IMG/VR virus record: IMGVR_UViG_3300036985_001223
Span: 1-27,032 of that record
DNA from: a virus
DNA: 27,032 nucleotides
Reading direction: 5' to 3' (one strand)
Part shown: positions 13,294 to 19,341 of the stretch, in pieces
Layout: every line of letters starts with the position of its first letter
How positions within the stretch are numbered: position 1 is the first letter of the stretch
Position numbers and translations under genes: made by a program
The notes under the pieces: generated by a model
What the model saw: the letters and a program-made list of their open reading frames with translations, nothing else
What the model was told of the DNA's origin: nothing
Database searches by the model: none

Positions 13294-14016
13294 ATGGAAT
13301 GGTTCAGACACGATTCAAATGCAAACTTAGATGAAAAGTTGCAGGAAGTATTACTTGATTATGGGTTAGAAGGTTATGGTCTGTACTGGTACTGCATAGA
13401 GTTGATCGTAGGTAAAACATCGGCAGATAACATTACGTTTGAGCTGAAGCATGATGCACGAGTGATTGCTCGTAATACAGGATCAAGCGCACAGCGAGTA
13501 GAAGAGATGATGAAGAGATTTATCTCTGTAGGCTTGTTTGAGAACAACGATGGCAAGATTACTTGCATGAAAGTGGCTAAGAGATTAATGAGTTCTGCTA
13601 CCAGTAATCCTAAGATGCGACACATGATTCAAGACATTAAGATACAGCATGATACGTCAAGATATGTAGAGAGTCATGACGGCATCATGACGGCATCAGA
13701 TTTCATCACGGCAGAAGAGAATAGAATAGAAGAGAAGAGATTAGATAAGAAAGAAAAGAACATACGTCATGTAGGTATTGATGATGGCTTTGAAATGTTC
13801 TGGATTAAATATCCTAAGAAGGTAGGTAAAGAAGCTGCTAGAAAATATTGGAGTAAAGCAAAGCCTAGTATTGATGAAGTTATGGTAGCTTTAGAATGGC
13901 AGACTACCAGCAAGCAATGGATCAAACAGGATGGTGAGTTTATACCAAACCCATCTACCTACATCAATCAAGGTCGCTGGATGGATGAAGCACCTACAGA
14001 ACAAGCACCATTTTAG
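13294..14016 (+). CDS. Replication initiator-like protein (DUF4373-type N-terminus)
   Basis: This 240-residue protein has two domains and a charged linker. Residues 2-95 match the DUF4373 / Lin1244-like phage domain (EWFRHDSNANLDEKLQEVLL, EGYGLYWYCIELI, then a helix-turn-helix-like IARNTGSSAQRVEEMM). Residues 125-160 form a polar, charge-rich linker. Residues 165-235 resemble the C-terminal module of DnaT/lambda O-like replication proteins (FEMFWIKYPKKVGKEAARKY, PSTYINQGRWMDE). AAGGGAG precedes the ATG. The linker-coding DNA carries three 11-bp iterons and a purine-rich AT tract, as the lambda origin does inside gene O. I infer origin binding and helicase recruitment. Confidence 0.78.
   Translation: MEWFRHDSNANLDEKLQEVLLDYGLEGYGLYWYCIELIVGKTSADNITFELKHDARVIARNTGSSAQRVEEMMKRFISVGLFENNDGKITCMKVAKRLMSSATSNPKMRHMIQDIKIQHDTSRYVESHDGIMTASDFITAEENRIEEKRLDKKEKNIRHVGIDDGFEMFWIKYPKKVGKEAARKYWSKAKPSIDEVMVALEWQTTSKQWIKQDGEFIPNPSTYINQGRWMDEAPTEQAPF
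13674..13765 (+). other. Candidate phage replication origin inside the initiator gene
   Basis: TCATGACGGCA occurs twice in perfect tandem (13674-13684, 13685-13695). A third copy with one change, TCATCACGGCA, lies at 13703-13713. A tract of about 45 bp containing almost only A, G and T and rich in AGAA/GATT words follows (13714-13760). Iterons plus an easily melted purine-rich tract inside the linker of a two-domain initiator gene is the architecture of lambda-type ori within gene O. This is inference from pattern; the repeats could partly reflect the repetitive linker peptide. Confidence 0.5.
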
Positions 14017-14026
14017 GGAGTGAATG

Positions 14027-14827
14027 ATGGCTGACTTAAAAGATTTTTCAGAACAGTTTGAAGCGTGGTGGCTAACTAAATTTAGTGCGGAGTTTCTTGA
14101 CTCAGATAATTGTTGGAGTGCATGGACAGGTTGGCAAGCAAGAGGTGAGCTTGATGTTGTGCGTATTAAAGAGTTGGAAGCTGACTTAGATAAATTCCAC
14201 GAATGGGTAGAATCACAAAGCCCACTAGCCTTGAGAGAATATATCCATGCTCAAGCGGCATGGCAAGCCAGAGGTGAGCTTGATGTTGTGCGTAATGCCT
14301 GTATAAAAGCATTAGAACCAACCGTAGGAGAATTGAATGACGAGTATCTGCGTGATACCCATGTGGAAGGTATGCCTAAAGCTGAAACTCAACATTGGCT
14401 ATGCTTAGATGGTCAAATGGTGGTGGCTCAATTATACAACTTAGTGGAGATATTGAATGACCCAATGAAAGCATACCCACATAACTTTAGTACACCTGCA
14501 AAAGCCAATGCCCTGTTATTTGGTTTATGCCAAGAAGCGGCAGATGAAATTGAACGGCTTAAAGCTGAAACTCAAGAGCCTGTGGCTTGGTTTATAACAA
14601 ACGAATATGGAAATAATGATTGTGCGATTATTGATAGCGAAAAGGCTGACCATTTTAAAGCTAGAGGGGATTGCATACTTGAACCCCTATACACCACACC
14701 AAGCCGTGAGTGGCAGAGTTTGAGTGATGAGGAGATAAATCTTATTTATCCTTGTACTGGTGGCGAACATGATTTTAAAGATATTGCTCGTGCTATTGAG
14801 AAGGCTTTAAAGGAGAAGAACGGATGA
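14027..14827 (+). CDS. Repeat-containing early phage protein, unknown function
   Basis: About 266 residues. ATG 14027 is favoured by GGGAG six bases upstream; the adjacent ATG 14024 adds one Met. Two copies of AWQARGELDVVR-type peptide (about residues 36 and 79) come from a 34-bp DNA repeat. A second shared word, KAETQ, occurs twice further on. The C-terminal part contains EPVAWFITNEYG, ILEPLYTTPSREWQSLSDEE and IARAIEKALKEKNG, phrases typical of variable early proteins of proteobacterial phages and prophages (Ea22-like mosaics). It looks assembled by duplication of modules. No enzymatic motif is seen. Its TGA overlaps the next ATG. Confidence 0.68.
   Translation: MADLKDFSEQFEAWWLTKFSAEFLDSDNCWSAWTGWQARGELDVVRIKELEADLDKFHEWVESQSPLALREYIHAQAAWQARGELDVVRNACIKALEPTVGELNDEYLRDTHVEGMPKAETQHWLCLDGQMVVAQLYNLVEILNDPMKAYPHNFSTPAKANALLFGLCQEAADEIERLKAETQEPVAWFITNEYGNNDCAIIDSEKADHFKARGDCILEPLYTTPSREWQSLSDEEINLIYPCTGGEHDFKDIARAIEKALKEKNG
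14132..14294 (+). repeat. 34-bp direct repeat inside the 14027-14827 gene
   Basis: Positions 14132-14165 and 14261-14294 match at 33 of 34 bases, 129 bases apart and in frame, giving WQARGELDVVR twice. A further shared 16-base word (14377-14392 and 14560-14575) encodes KAETQ. They indicate internal duplication of modules. Confidence 0.85.
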
Positions 14828-14952
14828 AATGGATAATTGCGTTATGTTGGTTTATTACAATGCCTCTAGCTATTTTAAAAGTTAGTTATGACATAGCTTT
14901 ATCTTTTATAGAAGTAAAAGCTGAAGAAAGTTTCAATGGAGAAGAACAATGA
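14824..14952 (+). CDS. 42-residue membrane peptide
   Basis: It starts MKWIIALCWFITMPLAILKV and ends in an acidic tail (VKAEESFNGEEQ). The N-terminal hydrophobic segment could be a signal-anchor. Both ends are ATGA overlaps (14824-14827 and 14949-14952), so it is tightly coupled to the genes on either side, which is the main support for it. GGAG also precedes the next start from within its coding sequence. Function unknown. Confidence 0.6.
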   Translation: MKWIIALCWFITMPLAILKVSYDIALSFIEVKAEESFNGEEQ

Positions 14953-15377
14953 TTGATTCAGACAAAAAAGCATTTAAAGAAATGATCAATGCTGTATTTA
15001 GTATTTATGGTAAACCATTACCAGAGCAAGAGATGCTGCGTATCTGGTGGCACAAGTTAGAACGATTTGAGTTTGGTGTTGTAGGTCGTGCCTTTGACAA
15101 GTGGACAGACACACCTAACAAGCTACCACAGCCAGCAGATATAGTTCAGCTATGTAAGCCTCGTGAATCTGAATATCATGCCTTACCAGCACCTGTAAGC
15201 TATGCTGAGAACAAAGAAAATGTTGATAAGTTAAATAGGTTTATTGCTGAGAAGTTGAAACCTAAAACAGACTTTCATCAATGGGCTAAGAGAATATTAG
15301 CTACACCACAAAACTTTCCAGAGGGATCAATTGAGGCTGCTAAGAGTTTACTAGGCGATAACTATGGATTGGCTTAA
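14949..15377 (+). CDS. Possible replicative helicase loader
   Basis: This 142-residue protein starts MIDSDKKAFKEMINAVFSIY. Residues 1-70 form a helical domain with the pattern (A/V)FSIYGKPLPEQEMLRIWW, FEFGVVGRAFDKW and LPQPADIVQL. I recognise this pattern from small phage proteins near initiators, related in style to G39P-type helicase loaders and lambda P N-terminal regions. The C-terminal half is Lys-rich (AEKLKPKTDFHQWAKRILAT) and lacks a Walker motif, so it is not a DnaC-type ATPase. The position four bases into an early operon two genes after the initiator-like gene supports a loader role; this remains inference. Confidence 0.6.
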   Translation: MIDSDKKAFKEMINAVFSIYGKPLPEQEMLRIWWHKLERFEFGVVGRAFDKWTDTPNKLPQPADIVQLCKPRESEYHALPAPVSYAENKENVDKLNRFIAEKLKPKTDFHQWAKRILATPQNFPEGSIEAAKSLLGDNYGLA

Positions 15378-15540
15378 GGTAAATAAATATCACATTAAGT
15401 CAGGTGAATTTATTATAGCTAAGTTTTTTTCTAGGGAAACTGTCCAGTATGGATTAACTCATGGAAACAAAAGTATTGGTTACTTTAAAACACTAGATGA
15501 AGCCAAGAAAAAAGCTAGAAGTATATTGACTGATGTATAA
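15364..15540 (+). CDS. Small basic protein, unknown function
   Basis: This 58-residue protein starts MDWLKVNKYHIKSGEFIIAK and ends AKKKARSILTDV. It overlaps the loader-like gene by 14 bases in another frame. The pattern of two beta stretches (HIKSGEFIIAKFF, SIGYFKTLDEAKKKA) resembles small AP2-like or DNA-binding folds, with the YFKTLDEAKKKA turn-helix recalling the AP2-type protein at 16353-16967. A strong promoter for the next gene lies within its last codons. Family not assigned. Confidence 0.6.
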   Translation: MDWLKVNKYHIKSGEFIIAKFFSRETVQYGLTHGNKSIGYFKTLDEAKKKARSILTDV

Positions 15541-15555
15541 AGAGTAGACTATAAT
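15526..15555 (+). promoter_or_regulatory. Strong sigma-70-like promoter for the Cro-like gene
   Basis: TTGACT (15526-15531) and a perfect TATAAT (15550-15555) are separated by 18 bases. The -35 lies inside the 3' end of the upstream gene. The predicted start falls about 22 bases before the helix-turn-helix ATG. Downstream words TAATTCTATC and the complement of GGATAATTA form an imperfect dyad that could be an operator. Confidence 0.7.
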
Positions 15556-15583
15556 AATTCTATCATCAACTGAGGATAATTAC

Positions 15584-15757
15584 ATGACACACGAAGAGCT
15601 TAAAGAGTTACGAAGAAAATTAAATATGTCACAGAAAGAATTTGGCGCACGGTTATTTAGGACTAGGGATAGCATTGCAAAATATGAATCTGGAAAGTTC
15701 AAGATTCCTGCTTACATTGACGTTTTAGTTAAGGTTACATTTACTGATGGAAATTAA
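15584..15757 (+). CDS. Cro/CI-family helix-turn-helix regulator
   Basis: This 57-residue protein is a single XRE-type DNA-binding domain: MTHEELKELRRKLNMSQKEF, then GARLFRTRDSIAKYESGKFK. The order MSQKEFGARL...RDSIAKYESG is the canonical helix 2-turn-helix 3 and following YExG. There is no dimerisation or peptidase domain, so it is Cro-like rather than CI-like. TGAGGAT provides a ribosome site and its own promoter lies immediately upstream, so autoregulation is likely. Its 3' end overlaps ninB by 11 bases. It is the only clear repressor-type gene seen in the window; the 17-bp palindrome at 8585-8601 is a candidate target. Confidence 0.88.
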   Translation: MTHEELKELRRKLNMSQKEFGARLFRTRDSIAKYESGKFKIPAYIDVLVKVTFTDGN

Positions 15758-16115
15758 AAACTTTAATTTAAGTAATAGCAATTTACCCTACCTATTTGCA
15801 AAGATTCAATCTTTAGATCTATCTGTAGGCTATGTATGCAATGTATTACAAAAGCAAAGTAAACGCACACTAGATCAGAATGCAAGGCTCTGGAAACTAT
15901 ATACAGCACTTGGCGAGTATATTGGCGAATCACCAGATGGTGTACATGAGCTTATGGGATATAAGTTTCTGCGTAGCCAACGTGAAGTAAATGGCGAGTT
16001 ATTTGAGGTGGTAAAGAGTACAACAAAACTTAATACTGCTGAGATGGCTGATTATCAAAACAAGATTGAGTTATGGTCAGGTAGCATAGGGTTTGCATTC
16101 AATGAGCAAGAGTAA
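15747..16115 (+). CDS. ninB: NinB (Orf)-family recombination protein
   Basis: This 122-residue protein matches the NinB family; lambda NinB/Orf binds single-stranded DNA and SSB and substitutes for RecFOR in phage recombination. Recognition rests on KRTLDQNARLWKLYTALGEY (about 39-58), HELMGYKFLRSQREVNGELF (about 67-86), VKSTTKLNTAEMADYQNKIE (about 89-108) and the ending WSGSIGFAF. Its length is somewhat shorter than lambda NinB, mainly at the N-terminus. The start lies in the last codons of the Cro-like gene, and the Ref-like nuclease gene begins before its stop (14-base overlap). Confidence 0.92.
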   Translation: MEIKNFNLSNSNLPYLFAKIQSLDLSVGYVCNVLQKQSKRTLDQNARLWKLYTALGEYIGESPDGVHELMGYKFLRSQREVNGELFEVVKSTTKLNTAEMADYQNKIELWSGSIGFAFNEQE

Positions 16116-16356
16116 TAAAGAATACTTTAATCGTGTAGCAGAATTAGGGTGCATTATCTGTCGTATGCCAGCAGAGATACACCACCTGCGAACAGGGGCA
16201 GGTCTAGGAATGAAGAGCAAGGATGTTATACCACTATGCCCACATCACCACAGAAACGGTGGTCACGGTGTAGCAATTCATGCAGGAAGGTTAGCATTTG
16301 AAGCCAATTTTGGCACAGAGTTAGAGTTACTAGAAAAATTGAAAGGTTTGTTATGA
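16102..16356 (+). CDS. Ref-family (RecA-dependent nuclease-like) HNH protein
   Basis: This start gives 84 residues beginning MSKSNKEYFNRVAELGCIIC. Motifs are CIICRMPAEIHHLR (Cys17, Cys20, His27, His28), then VIPLCPHHHRNGGHGVAIHA (Cys46, His48-50, His55, His60), and FEANFGTELELLEKL at the end. This is the metal-binding HNH core of the P1 Ref family, known to cut within RecA-formed D-loops. It lacks the long N-terminal RecA/DNA-binding extension of P1 Ref, like many short phage homologues. The ATG at 16102 is chosen over TTG 16093. The next gene starts by ATGA overlap. With NinB, ERF and SSB it forms a recombination set. Confidence 0.87.
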   Translation: MSKSNKEYFNRVAELGCIICRMPAEIHHLRTGAGLGMKSKDVIPLCPHHHRNGGHGVAIHAGRLAFEANFGTELELLEKLKGLL

Positions 16357-16967
16357 GTAGTAATGGGATTTATTTTGCAACTACCAAAAAGAAATGGATT
16401 GCTCAATGCAGGGTTAATGGGAAGATCCAGCAAATCGGATCATATGACTCACCAGAGGAAGCAGGTATGGCTTATGTGGTATTCAAGCAAAACGTAAAAC
16501 GTGAGCCTACTGCCAATGACTATGTAAGATTGGCTAGATATAAATCCTATTGTGAGTTCTGCAAGACACCTCGCACTATCTCTGAAATGTTTGCTAACTA
16601 TCCAAAGTCAAATACTGGATCAGTCCGTCATGTTTCAGATACTCTGGTGCAAGAAGGATTCATTCAAAAGACTGTACAAAACCTAAAGGTAAACGCTAAA
16701 GATAAATATGTTTATGTAACCATAAGAGATTTTAAAGACTCAGATCTTAAGCCAATGGGCAGAGGTCAGATCCAGAAACTTAAGTTTGACTCAACTGGAA
16801 TCGCTATGGAAGCAGAAGAGCCAACAATTAAGGGTGCTAGGGTAATTAATTTTGATAAGGCAGACCTTAAGGAAAAGTATAATCAGCAACGTCACTTAGA
16901 TAGGTTAGCAATGAAGTCACCTAAAAATCATGTAAGTGGATCAACTATGTCGGGGAGTGATTGGTAA
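16353..16967 (+). CDS. AP2-like DNA-binding protein with winged-helix-like centre
   Basis: This 204-residue protein starts MSSNGIYFATTKKKWIAQCR. Residues 4-48 fit the AP2 / integrase-type DNA-binding pattern seen in phage HNH endonucleases: GIYF...KKWIAQCRVNGK...IGSYDSPEEAGMAY. No HNH catalytic half follows. Instead there is CEFC (67-70), a winged-helix-like stretch (RTISEMFANYPKSNTGSVRH, VSDTLVQEGFIQK) and a charged tail. It may be a regulator rather than a nuclease. The start overlaps the Ref-like stop (ATGA) and the stop overlaps the next ATG (TAATG). Confidence 0.62.
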   Translation: MSSNGIYFATTKKKWIAQCRVNGKIQQIGSYDSPEEAGMAYVVFKQNVKREPTANDYVRLARYKSYCEFCKTPRTISEMFANYPKSNTGSVRHVSDTLVQEGFIQKTVQNLKVNAKDKYVYVTIRDFKDSDLKPMGRGQIQKLKFDSTGIAMEAEEPTIKGARVINFDKADLKEKYNQQRHLDRLAMKSPKNHVSGSTMSGSDW

Positions 16968-17230
16968 TGATGTCCTTTAATGCAAGTGTAGAACGTAGCG
17001 ATGGATCAACCGCATCTTATTATGAGCTACCAGAAGAGTGTAGCCAGCTACAGGATCTAATTAGCCACAAGAACATGAATGCACAGATCGGTGAAATATT
17101 CCGTGAGTGTTATCGCTATGGTCAGTCATCTCACTCGGATGAACTACGTGGCATCAAGAAAATAATCTTTTATGCTAATGCCGAACTAAAAAGAATGGGC
17201 TATAAAGCTCATATTGATAAAGACATCTAA
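16967..17230 (+). CDS. Small early protein, distantly DUF3310-like
   Basis: This start gives 87 residues beginning MMSFNASVERSDGSTASYYE. The second half (MNAQIGEIFRECYRYGQ, then ELRGIKKIIFYANAELKRMG) follows the same helix-helix pattern as the phage DUF3310/SaV-like family (IGNAVKYIxRW...DLKKAxWYLxREL), but the N-terminal His-rich part of that family is absent. I treat the link as tentative. CGGGGAG lies about nine bases before the TAATG start. The last codons contain the -35 box of the promoter at 17214-17242, so the gene ends the early operon. Confidence 0.6.
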   Translation: MMSFNASVERSDGSTASYYELPEECSQLQDLISHKNMNAQIGEIFRECYRYGQSSHSDELRGIKKIIFYANAELKRMGYKAHIDKDI

Positions 17231-17242
17231 TTATGTTATATT
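17214..17242 (+). promoter_or_regulatory. Strong promoter with extended -10
   Basis: TTGATA (17214-17219), 17 bases, then TATATT (17237-17242) preceded by TG at the extended position (17234-17235). Transcription should start near 17249, immediately before a terminator-like hairpin, and may run into the 17400 gene cluster. Confidence 0.65.
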
Positions 17243-17260
17243 AGCGCAACAGTTTATAGT

Positions 17261-17291
17261 AGGGTAAAAGCATAATTACCTTACTTTTTTA
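17261..17291 (+). terminator. Terminator-like hairpin (possible attenuator)
   Basis: AGGGTAA (17261-17267) pairs with TTACCTT (17276-17282) with one G-U pair and an 8-base loop; after two bases comes a run of six T (17285-17290). The stem is AT-rich, so termination may be partial. It would end the upstream early operon and also lies just 12 bases after the predicted start of the 17214-17242 promoter. Confidence 0.5.
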
Positions 17292-17399
17292 TTCTAGTGT
17301 GGTGGCAACTGCACATGATATACCTTAAGCCCCTTGACGAAGATTGGCAACAGTCCGTGCTACTGATGGTATGAGAAGCACCTTATTCTAAGGATAGTT
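17292..17399 (+). ncRNA. Structured leader RNA candidate upstream of the Cys-rich gene
   Basis: Three consecutive hairpins can be drawn: GATTG-GCAA-CAGTC with a GNRA loop (17342-17355), GTGCT/AGCAC (17357-17361 with 17377-17381), and CCTTA-TTC-TAAGG (17381-17393), whose right arm contains the ribosome site for ATG 17400. The last two compete for one base. A 19-codon frame (17315-17374, MIYLKPLDEDWQQSVLLMV) overlaps it. This could be a leader peptide, a cis-acting RNA or a decayed gene; the sequence does not decide. Confidence 0.35.
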
Positions 17400-17789
17400 A
17401 TGAAAATGATGTCTAAAGGTTTACTAGATACAAAGACTACTATTGGCTCTGCCAAAGAAATCGCTAGTAATACCAAGAATGCCATTGATAACTATTCTCT
17501 CGGAGCAGTTAATCCAGATCTACCTAATACTGAGTATTGGGCTAAGATGGCTAAGATGTTTCGCATCACTCCAGCAGAAGTAAAACGTCAGCGATGTGCT
17601 AATTGTGAGTATTACGACAACACACCAGAAATGTTTGAGGCTATGGAAGCTATCCCACTAAACAAGTTTGATCTGTATGATGGTCAGGTGCAACGTGGCT
17701 ACTGCCATAAGCTAGACTTTATCTGCCATACTTCTCGCCTATGCAGCGCATGGGAAAAGAAAGACTTTGAAGATCCAACGGAAGAATAA
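17400..17789 (+). CDS. Cysteine-rich phage protein, possible metal-binding
   Basis: This 129-residue protein starts MKMMSKGLLDTKTTIGSAKE. The first 60 residues are polar and helical. The second half carries five cysteines: CANCEYYDN (Cys66, Cys69), GYCHKLDFICH (Cys102, Cys109) and RLCSAWEKK (Cys115). Conserved-looking aromatic and Pro residues lie between (EAIPLNKFDLYDGQVQRG). The spacing suggests a zinc or iron-sulfur site, such as a small high-potential iron-sulfur-like fold, but this is a guess. I remember similar proteins in other short-tailed aquatic phages, unassigned. AAGGA lies five bases before the ATG and can be hidden in the 17381-17393 hairpin. Confidence 0.65.
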   Translation: MKMMSKGLLDTKTTIGSAKEIASNTKNAIDNYSLGAVNPDLPNTEYWAKMAKMFRITPAEVKRQRCANCEYYDNTPEMFEAMEAIPLNKFDLYDGQVQRGYCHKLDFICHTSRLCSAWEKKDFEDPTEE

Positions 17790-17790
17790 A

Positions 17791-17832
17791 ATGGCTTGTA
17801 AACCGAAATCAAAAAAACCACCTAAGAAATGA
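17791..17832 (+). CDS. Possible 13-residue Lys/Pro-rich peptide
   Basis: MACKPKSKKPPKK is preceded by GGAAGA five bases before its ATG, as good a ribosome site as any nearby, and its TGA overlaps the next ATG (ATGA, 17829-17832). The strong site could instead serve only to couple translation into the following mini-gene. The very basic composition suits nucleic-acid binding, but so short a peptide cannot be asserted from sequence alone. Confidence 0.4.
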   Translation: MACKPKSKKPPKK

Positions 17833-17909
17833 ATGATCATTGGTTCGTTATGCTATTAGCTGTAACGGCTAACATTACACTTATTTTAAACGCAATACAT
17901 CATTGGTGA
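17829..17909 (+). CDS. Possible 26-residue membrane peptide
   Basis: It starts MNDHWFVMLLAVTANITLIL and ends NAIHHW, a single hydrophobic segment flanked by His and Trp. The ATG overlaps the stop of the 13-residue frame, and the stop lies four bases before the next gene's ATG. The hydrophobic pattern and coupling support a real micro-protein; function unknown. Confidence 0.42.
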   Translation: MNDHWFVMLLAVTANITLILNAIHHW

Positions 17910-17913
17910 TCAT

Positions 17914-19341
17914 ATGTCAGCCTTAACACAACAACAATTTATGCAGCTAATGGGCAAGAAGCAAGAGCCTATTACCGCATCTATCGCATCTGTGTTAGGT
18001 CTAATTAAAAAACCATTAGATTACTATGCACTCAATAAAGACATACCATTAGTTGGTGGTCAATCAGCAGCAGATCTAACTGGTCTTACTGGCACTCAAT
18101 CGCTAATACAAGACTTTAGTCAGGGTAAGCCAATGATGCGTGATGGTTTGCCTGACGAAAGATTTATTGATGCTGCTGGGATGATCCCTATGATTAAACC
18201 TGCTGCGGTAGGGGCAGGTAAGGCAGCAAAGTATCTAGGGAAAGAAGCATTAAGACAGGGATATGAAGGTACTGGTCTGCTCGGAAAGATTGCTCCAGAC
18301 GTTAAGATGTATGCCTATAATCCAAAAGATCCAAATCTAGGTAAAAACTTTGAAACAACTACTGTTGGAAGTAAGGTTTCACCAAAAGAATTTAATCCTG
18401 ACGATTGGGAAGGTGCTAGTGTAGTAACACATCCTATAGATAGGACACCTAGAAATACTATAGTTACAAACGTATCTGGCATTCCAATAGATCCTAAATA
18501 CCAATTCATTACAGAAGGTGGTGCTGGATTTATGGAAGATGCTGATCTTGCTAAAAAAGGCATTATCATGGCATCTACTAAAAATGCCACATTAGGCAGT
18601 CATGCTCGTGCGCTTAAAGTTCGTGAACAAAATTTAGCTAGAAACGGTAGTGGTCGTGTAATAGTTGCCCCAAATATTCAAAGCGAAATGGGATATAACT
18701 TCTCTACCATGCCAACTGAATTAATAAATGCTATGGTTAAAAGTCAAGGCATTACTTCAAAAGCTGCTGCACCAGTAGATGAAATGGTAAGAAACTTTTC
18801 TGTTAATGGGAAAAAACCATTTTCAGATTGGATAGGTATTACAGACTCTGGTGCATTAGGTCAGTTACAACGTGGTGAAGGATTAGCTGGATTGCCATCA
18901 GATTTGCGTAAGGTGGTGTTAGATAAATGGACAAGTGTTAAAGGTCAAAAGCTATTAGGCTTTAATGAAGAAGATTTTAGGTTAGCACTAACCGATCCAA
19001 GATTAAGTAATGCACAAAAACATGATCTAGGATTGCTATGGTATGAGATGGATTTAAATAAAGCTCCAGAGCTATCTAAATTTGGATCAGGACACAAGAC
19101 ATATAACTATGATTCATTTGGCAACTATATTGGTAATGCACCAATGGTTAAAACATCTGATGCTTATGGCGATGTCTATAATAATATCTATGACAGAGTA
19201 TTATCTAAAACAGGCAAGCCGCTACACGAATCAACTAAAGCACAAAATACAATTCACTCATTAAGAGATTTACATAATGATTCATCTCTCTTTTTAGATA
19301 AAGCAGAGATAGACAGATTAAAAAAACTGTTTAATCGTTAG
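17914..19341 (+). CDS. Large effector-like phage protein A (polyvalent-protein style)
   Basis: This 475-residue protein has an N-terminal region (1-125) like the start of phage virion-associated proteins, with hydrophobic small-residue segments (ASVLGLIKKPLDYYAL, AAGMIPMIKPAAVGAGKAAK). Residues 160-275 form a domain with VSGIPIDPKYQFITEGGAGF, KKGIIMASTKNATLGSH, and YNFSTMPTELINAM. I recall this pattern from very large multi-domain 'polyvalent' proteins of phages and conjugative elements, which are thought to be delivered into hosts with the DNA. The C-terminal part (300-475) is polar with DFRLALTDPRLSNAQKHDLG and SYDRV-type helices, unassigned. No catalytic residues are proven. It shares a 16-bp start region with the 19572 gene. 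Delivery into the host is inference. Confidence 0.55.
   Translation: MSALTQQQFMQLMGKKQEPITASIASVLGLIKKPLDYYALNKDIPLVGGQSAADLTGLTGTQSLIQDFSQGKPMMRDGLPDERFIDAAGMIPMIKPAAVGAGKAAKYLGKEALRQGYEGTGLLGKIAPDVKMYAYNPKDPNLGKNFETTTVGSKVSPKEFNPDDWEGASVVTHPIDRTPRNTIVTNVSGIPIDPKYQFITEGGAGFMEDADLAKKGIIMASTKNATLGSHARALKVREQNLARNGSGRVIVAPNIQSEMGYNFSTMPTELINAMVKSQGITSKAAAPVDEMVRNFSVNGKKPFSDWIGITDSGALGQLQRGEGLAGLPSDLRKVVLDKWTSVKGQKLLGFNEEDFRLALTDPRLSNAQKHDLGLLWYEMDLNKAPELSKFGSGHKTYNYDSFGNYIGNAPMVKTSDAYGDVYNNIYDRVLSKTGKPLHESTKAQNTIHSLRDLHNDSSLFLDKAEIDRLKKLFNR

Noticed and set aside
13374-13625. Minus-strand 83-residue frame over the initiator gene
   Set aside because: Shadow of the recognised plus-strand protein.
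18315-18590. Minus-strand 91-residue frame opposite protein A
   Set aside because: No ribosome site; hydrophobic composition follows from reverse reading of the plus-strand gene.
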